From NCBI GenBank assembly GCA_032717465.1, contig CM064665.1:23014588-23078587 (forward strand): a stretch of DNA of 64,000 nt, written 5' to 3'. The notes below the pieces were generated by a model. The model did not search any database. It saw only the letters and a list, made by a program, of their open reading frames with translations, and was not told where the DNA came from. Both the position numbers and the translations under genes were made by a program. The DNA comes from Coenobita brevimanus (lineage: Eukaryota > Arthropoda > Malacostraca > Decapoda > Coenobitidae). Shown here piece by piece: positions 61,438-64,000 of this stretch (its first letter is position 1; every line of letters starts with the position of its first letter).

Positions 61438-62994
61438 AAGGACAATAATTTCAGTTTTCTAGGCTTTGGTTAGTGTTTCCATTATCAGGCAAATTTCATT
61501 TCAGAATATCATAACTTTATAGCTGGTGGTGAATGGGATAACAGGTGCTGTTCCTGCTCGTCATTGCCTGCATTTCTATTTAGGTCTGTCAAAAAGCCAG
61601 CTATGCAAATACTATCTGCGTTGCCTCTGGTCCCTCCCGAAACCTGCTCTTTATTTTATGAGTAATCCCGTCTGAGCCGCGCTGGGCCGCCAGTACTGGA
61701 CGGGCCAAACCGGGGCCGAGGGACAGAGTGTTGCCAGGACATGGACAATCTAGTAGTATTTGCTTTATTTCTGTCAATCAAATAACGACAACTTTAGTTA
61801 ACTAAGAACGAGTTCCTAAGTAATGAAGCTGGTGGAAAACCAGTCAAACGGAATATGCGTAAGGAAACAGCAAAAATAAATAAATATTTTAGTACAGTTT
61901 TCTATTGGTGTTATATATTCTTGCAAACCAGACTATTTCATTCAGTTGGAGAGCTGCCTGGTGAAACTAATCCCTTCAGTACGAGGACGTAATTTTGTTA
62001 TACTTGCTCTCTTCCGGCAATTTTCTTTACTTTATATGAGCCTGTTCCAAATAAAGGGGTTAAATATTCCCTTCGTTCACCCTTTTACTAACGTACTAAC
62101 ATCGGACTCACGTAATCAATACATTTTTTTTTAACAGCAAGAATATAATACAAACAGCTTACCTCATGGACTGGGCTAATGAAGGTTGTATCCAACCCAC
62201 CAGTTACACGTCTCTTTTATGATGAATAAAATCACATAGAGCCAGAATGGAAGAAAAATTATGATGGTATTGAAAGAGCTAAATCTTTGGTCACGGTGTT
62301 TCAAAGTAATAAATCCGTCCATGTATTAGATGGCTAAAAGTATATGAGTATAATTTTTGAAATGAACAAAAATCATCTAACATTTAAAATAAAATCATTT
62401 GTCTTTTGCAAACAAGTGCATCAAGGAAAGCTGAGGCTCATTTTTCTACATGATAATGAACATGGTTCGCTATGCTGATTCACTTTAAAGTGGTGTTTAT
62501 TTCTAAAAATTTCACCAAGAGTACTCTACCAGGTTTCGGCACACTTTTCGCAGGTCATGCAGTTCTGTACATGGATTATGTTTGGTAAATATTATCAACG
62601 CTCGAGTACTGTGATGAACTGACACTGCAATGCTTTACGCAACCACTGGATCAGGCACTTCTCAGTTATTTTTTACAGACAGTGACTCTGATAGACTATA
62701 AGGGAGTGAAGCGTTTCTGAGCACATGAAATACTGAATTCATCACTGACGACAATTACACGAGTTCGGCTACTTTTCCACTTCTGTACTGTGACGTATCT
62801 CATATGTCTAATACCTGTTCACGTTAGGAGTGTGTCCTGTTAGGAAAAGGAATAGTTAAAGCTGAATATTCTCATTTTGTTCATTATAGTCAATCGTAAT
62901 TTGACTAAACACGTCTGAATGTGGAATTAAAAAGAAAAGACTGTACTGAGGGGTTATTATTAAACTTTTCATTACTATTATTATTTTTTGCTTT
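61436..62994. other. Unassigned sequence
   Basis: AT-rich; short frames; no gene or repeat recognised. Confidence 0.4.
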
Positions 62995-63974
62995 CACTTA
63001 GGCAGCAGGAGAGCAGTAAACACGAACACAAGTTCTCTCCCAGCATCACACATAACACTGTACAGTCGGCAGCAAACCTTCTGTCCTGATCTCCGGCTTT
63101 TCAGTCAATGGTAGTGTGTATAATGAGAATCAGGCTACAGTGACGACTATTCTGACCACAGATCATTGTCATCAGTGTCGTTTGCTGTGGATTCATACGA
63201 TTAATTTTCAAAATTCATGGAGAAAAAAGCAGAAGAGGCGGCAGGACTTCTTGATTCCGATTATACGTGTGCCACACACCCTCCACCAAGATCTTTGGAA
63301 TAGCATTTGACACTGGACTAACTTATATGGAACATGTACGAGACATCAAGAGGCAATACACTTGGAGTGACGCTTACCTATAAGGACCATGTACTGTACA
63401 AGATATCAGGAGGCGATACACCCTCAGCCTCAGTGCACTCACGGCAACTACAGAACCAGACTTTGGGCAACAAAAAAGAAACACTATCCATACTCTACAA
63501 ACAGTACATTATGTCAGTGATGTCCTATGTCTCCTCGGCAAGGGCTTCCATCCAATTTAATACTCACTACAACACCCTGCAAATCATGCAGAACAACACC
63601 CTATATATCGCGACTGGATGCACCAAAACCACTCCAACAGCTCACTTAAATTATGAAACTAAAAGCCTACCTGGTAGAAACAACACTGATATGACCAGCA
63701 CGCAGTTCTATGCAGCATCCTGTGCCAATACACAGCACCCCTGTCATTACATGCCAGAGACAGCACACCTTGTGACACAGAACAATCACCACATAAACAT
63801 CATCATACCCACTACAACAATATCCAGCAATATCCCACCTCAAGGTATTACAGCACCTGAAATGAAGAAACATCTACATACTCACTTCACGTGCAGGGAA
63901 ATACAACATCTTGATCACAACACCCTACTACAAGCCCCCCTCCTGACATCCACCCATTGGAGGTGTCCTTAAAA
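62995..63974 (+). pseudogene. Family A LINE copy 3, RT C-terminal region
   Basis: A 212-codon frame at 63334-63972 contains LGVTLTYKDHV, KKETLSILYKQYIMSVMSYV, MQNNTLYIATGCTKTTPTAH and HTHFTCREIQHLDHNTLL. This is the region downstream of the RT active site in Jockey-like LINEs, parallel to 42240-42750 and 43560-43690. A ~60-bp partial duplication at the start repeats the segment TYMEHVRDIKRQYT as TYKDHV and following. The zinc-knuckle tail seen at 43700-43960 is absent because a stop intervenes at 63970. Confidence 0.8.
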
Positions 63975-64000
63975 AAGAGTTGCTCTAGTTCCTCTAGGTA

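Overview
The window looks like repeat-dominated nuclear DNA of an arthropod, most likely a decapod crustacean. The grounds are very dense, long dinucleotide microsatellites, several non-LTR retrotransposon families with arthropod-type reverse transcriptases, tRNA-derived SINEs and large minisatellites. The species assignment is inference. I recognise no intact host gene; almost everything that can be explained is mobile or tandem-repeat DNA in various stages of decay.

Layout. 1-590 is the end of a 21/24-bp minisatellite. 954-1110 is a tRNA-derived SINE. 3790-5345 is a badly decayed LINE (called family A here). 6985-13410 and 23635-26340 are two halves of one very large ~23-25-bp satellite, whose unit is a polypyrimidine tract plus CAG followed by the palindrome AGACCCGGGTCT. 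The halves are separated by a ~10.2-kb Ty3/Gypsy-type LTR retrotransposon on the minus strand (13415-23634). It has ~1.9-2.0-kb LTRs, a 4-5-bp target duplication and a frameshifted gag-pro-RT-RNaseH-integrase set. 26340-27057 holds further minisatellite and trinucleotide repeats.

29226-29628 has two more SINE copies, one cut by a (TG)n tract. 30049-31705 is a 5'-truncated LINE (family B) with an uninterrupted reverse transcriptase frame. 32600-33840 is minisatellite and microsatellite DNA. 35520-44020 is one family A LINE copy split by a pogo/Tigger-like DNA element (36546-41424). That element itself carries a hAT-like element, a second family-B-like LINE and two RTE-like LINE pieces (family C). 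The remaining ~20 kb is a mosaic: a degenerate minisatellite (46.6-47.4 kb), LINE B and C scraps, SINEs, TA/TG microsatellites, a TIR-bearing metazoan repeat (55.4-56.0 kb), a ~150-bp degenerate tandem array (57.56-58.37 kb), another family B 3' end (59.6-60.2 kb) and a family A LINE end running to the window edge.

The elements do not form a pathway. What they give is a relative history: satellite, then Gypsy insertion, then a LINE tip inside one LTR; and LINE A, then pogo-like element, then hAT and LINE insertions. Family names come from motif reading alone, and no alignment or database search was run. The most unusual object is the satellite, whose every unit resembles a 3' splice acceptor on the plus strand.
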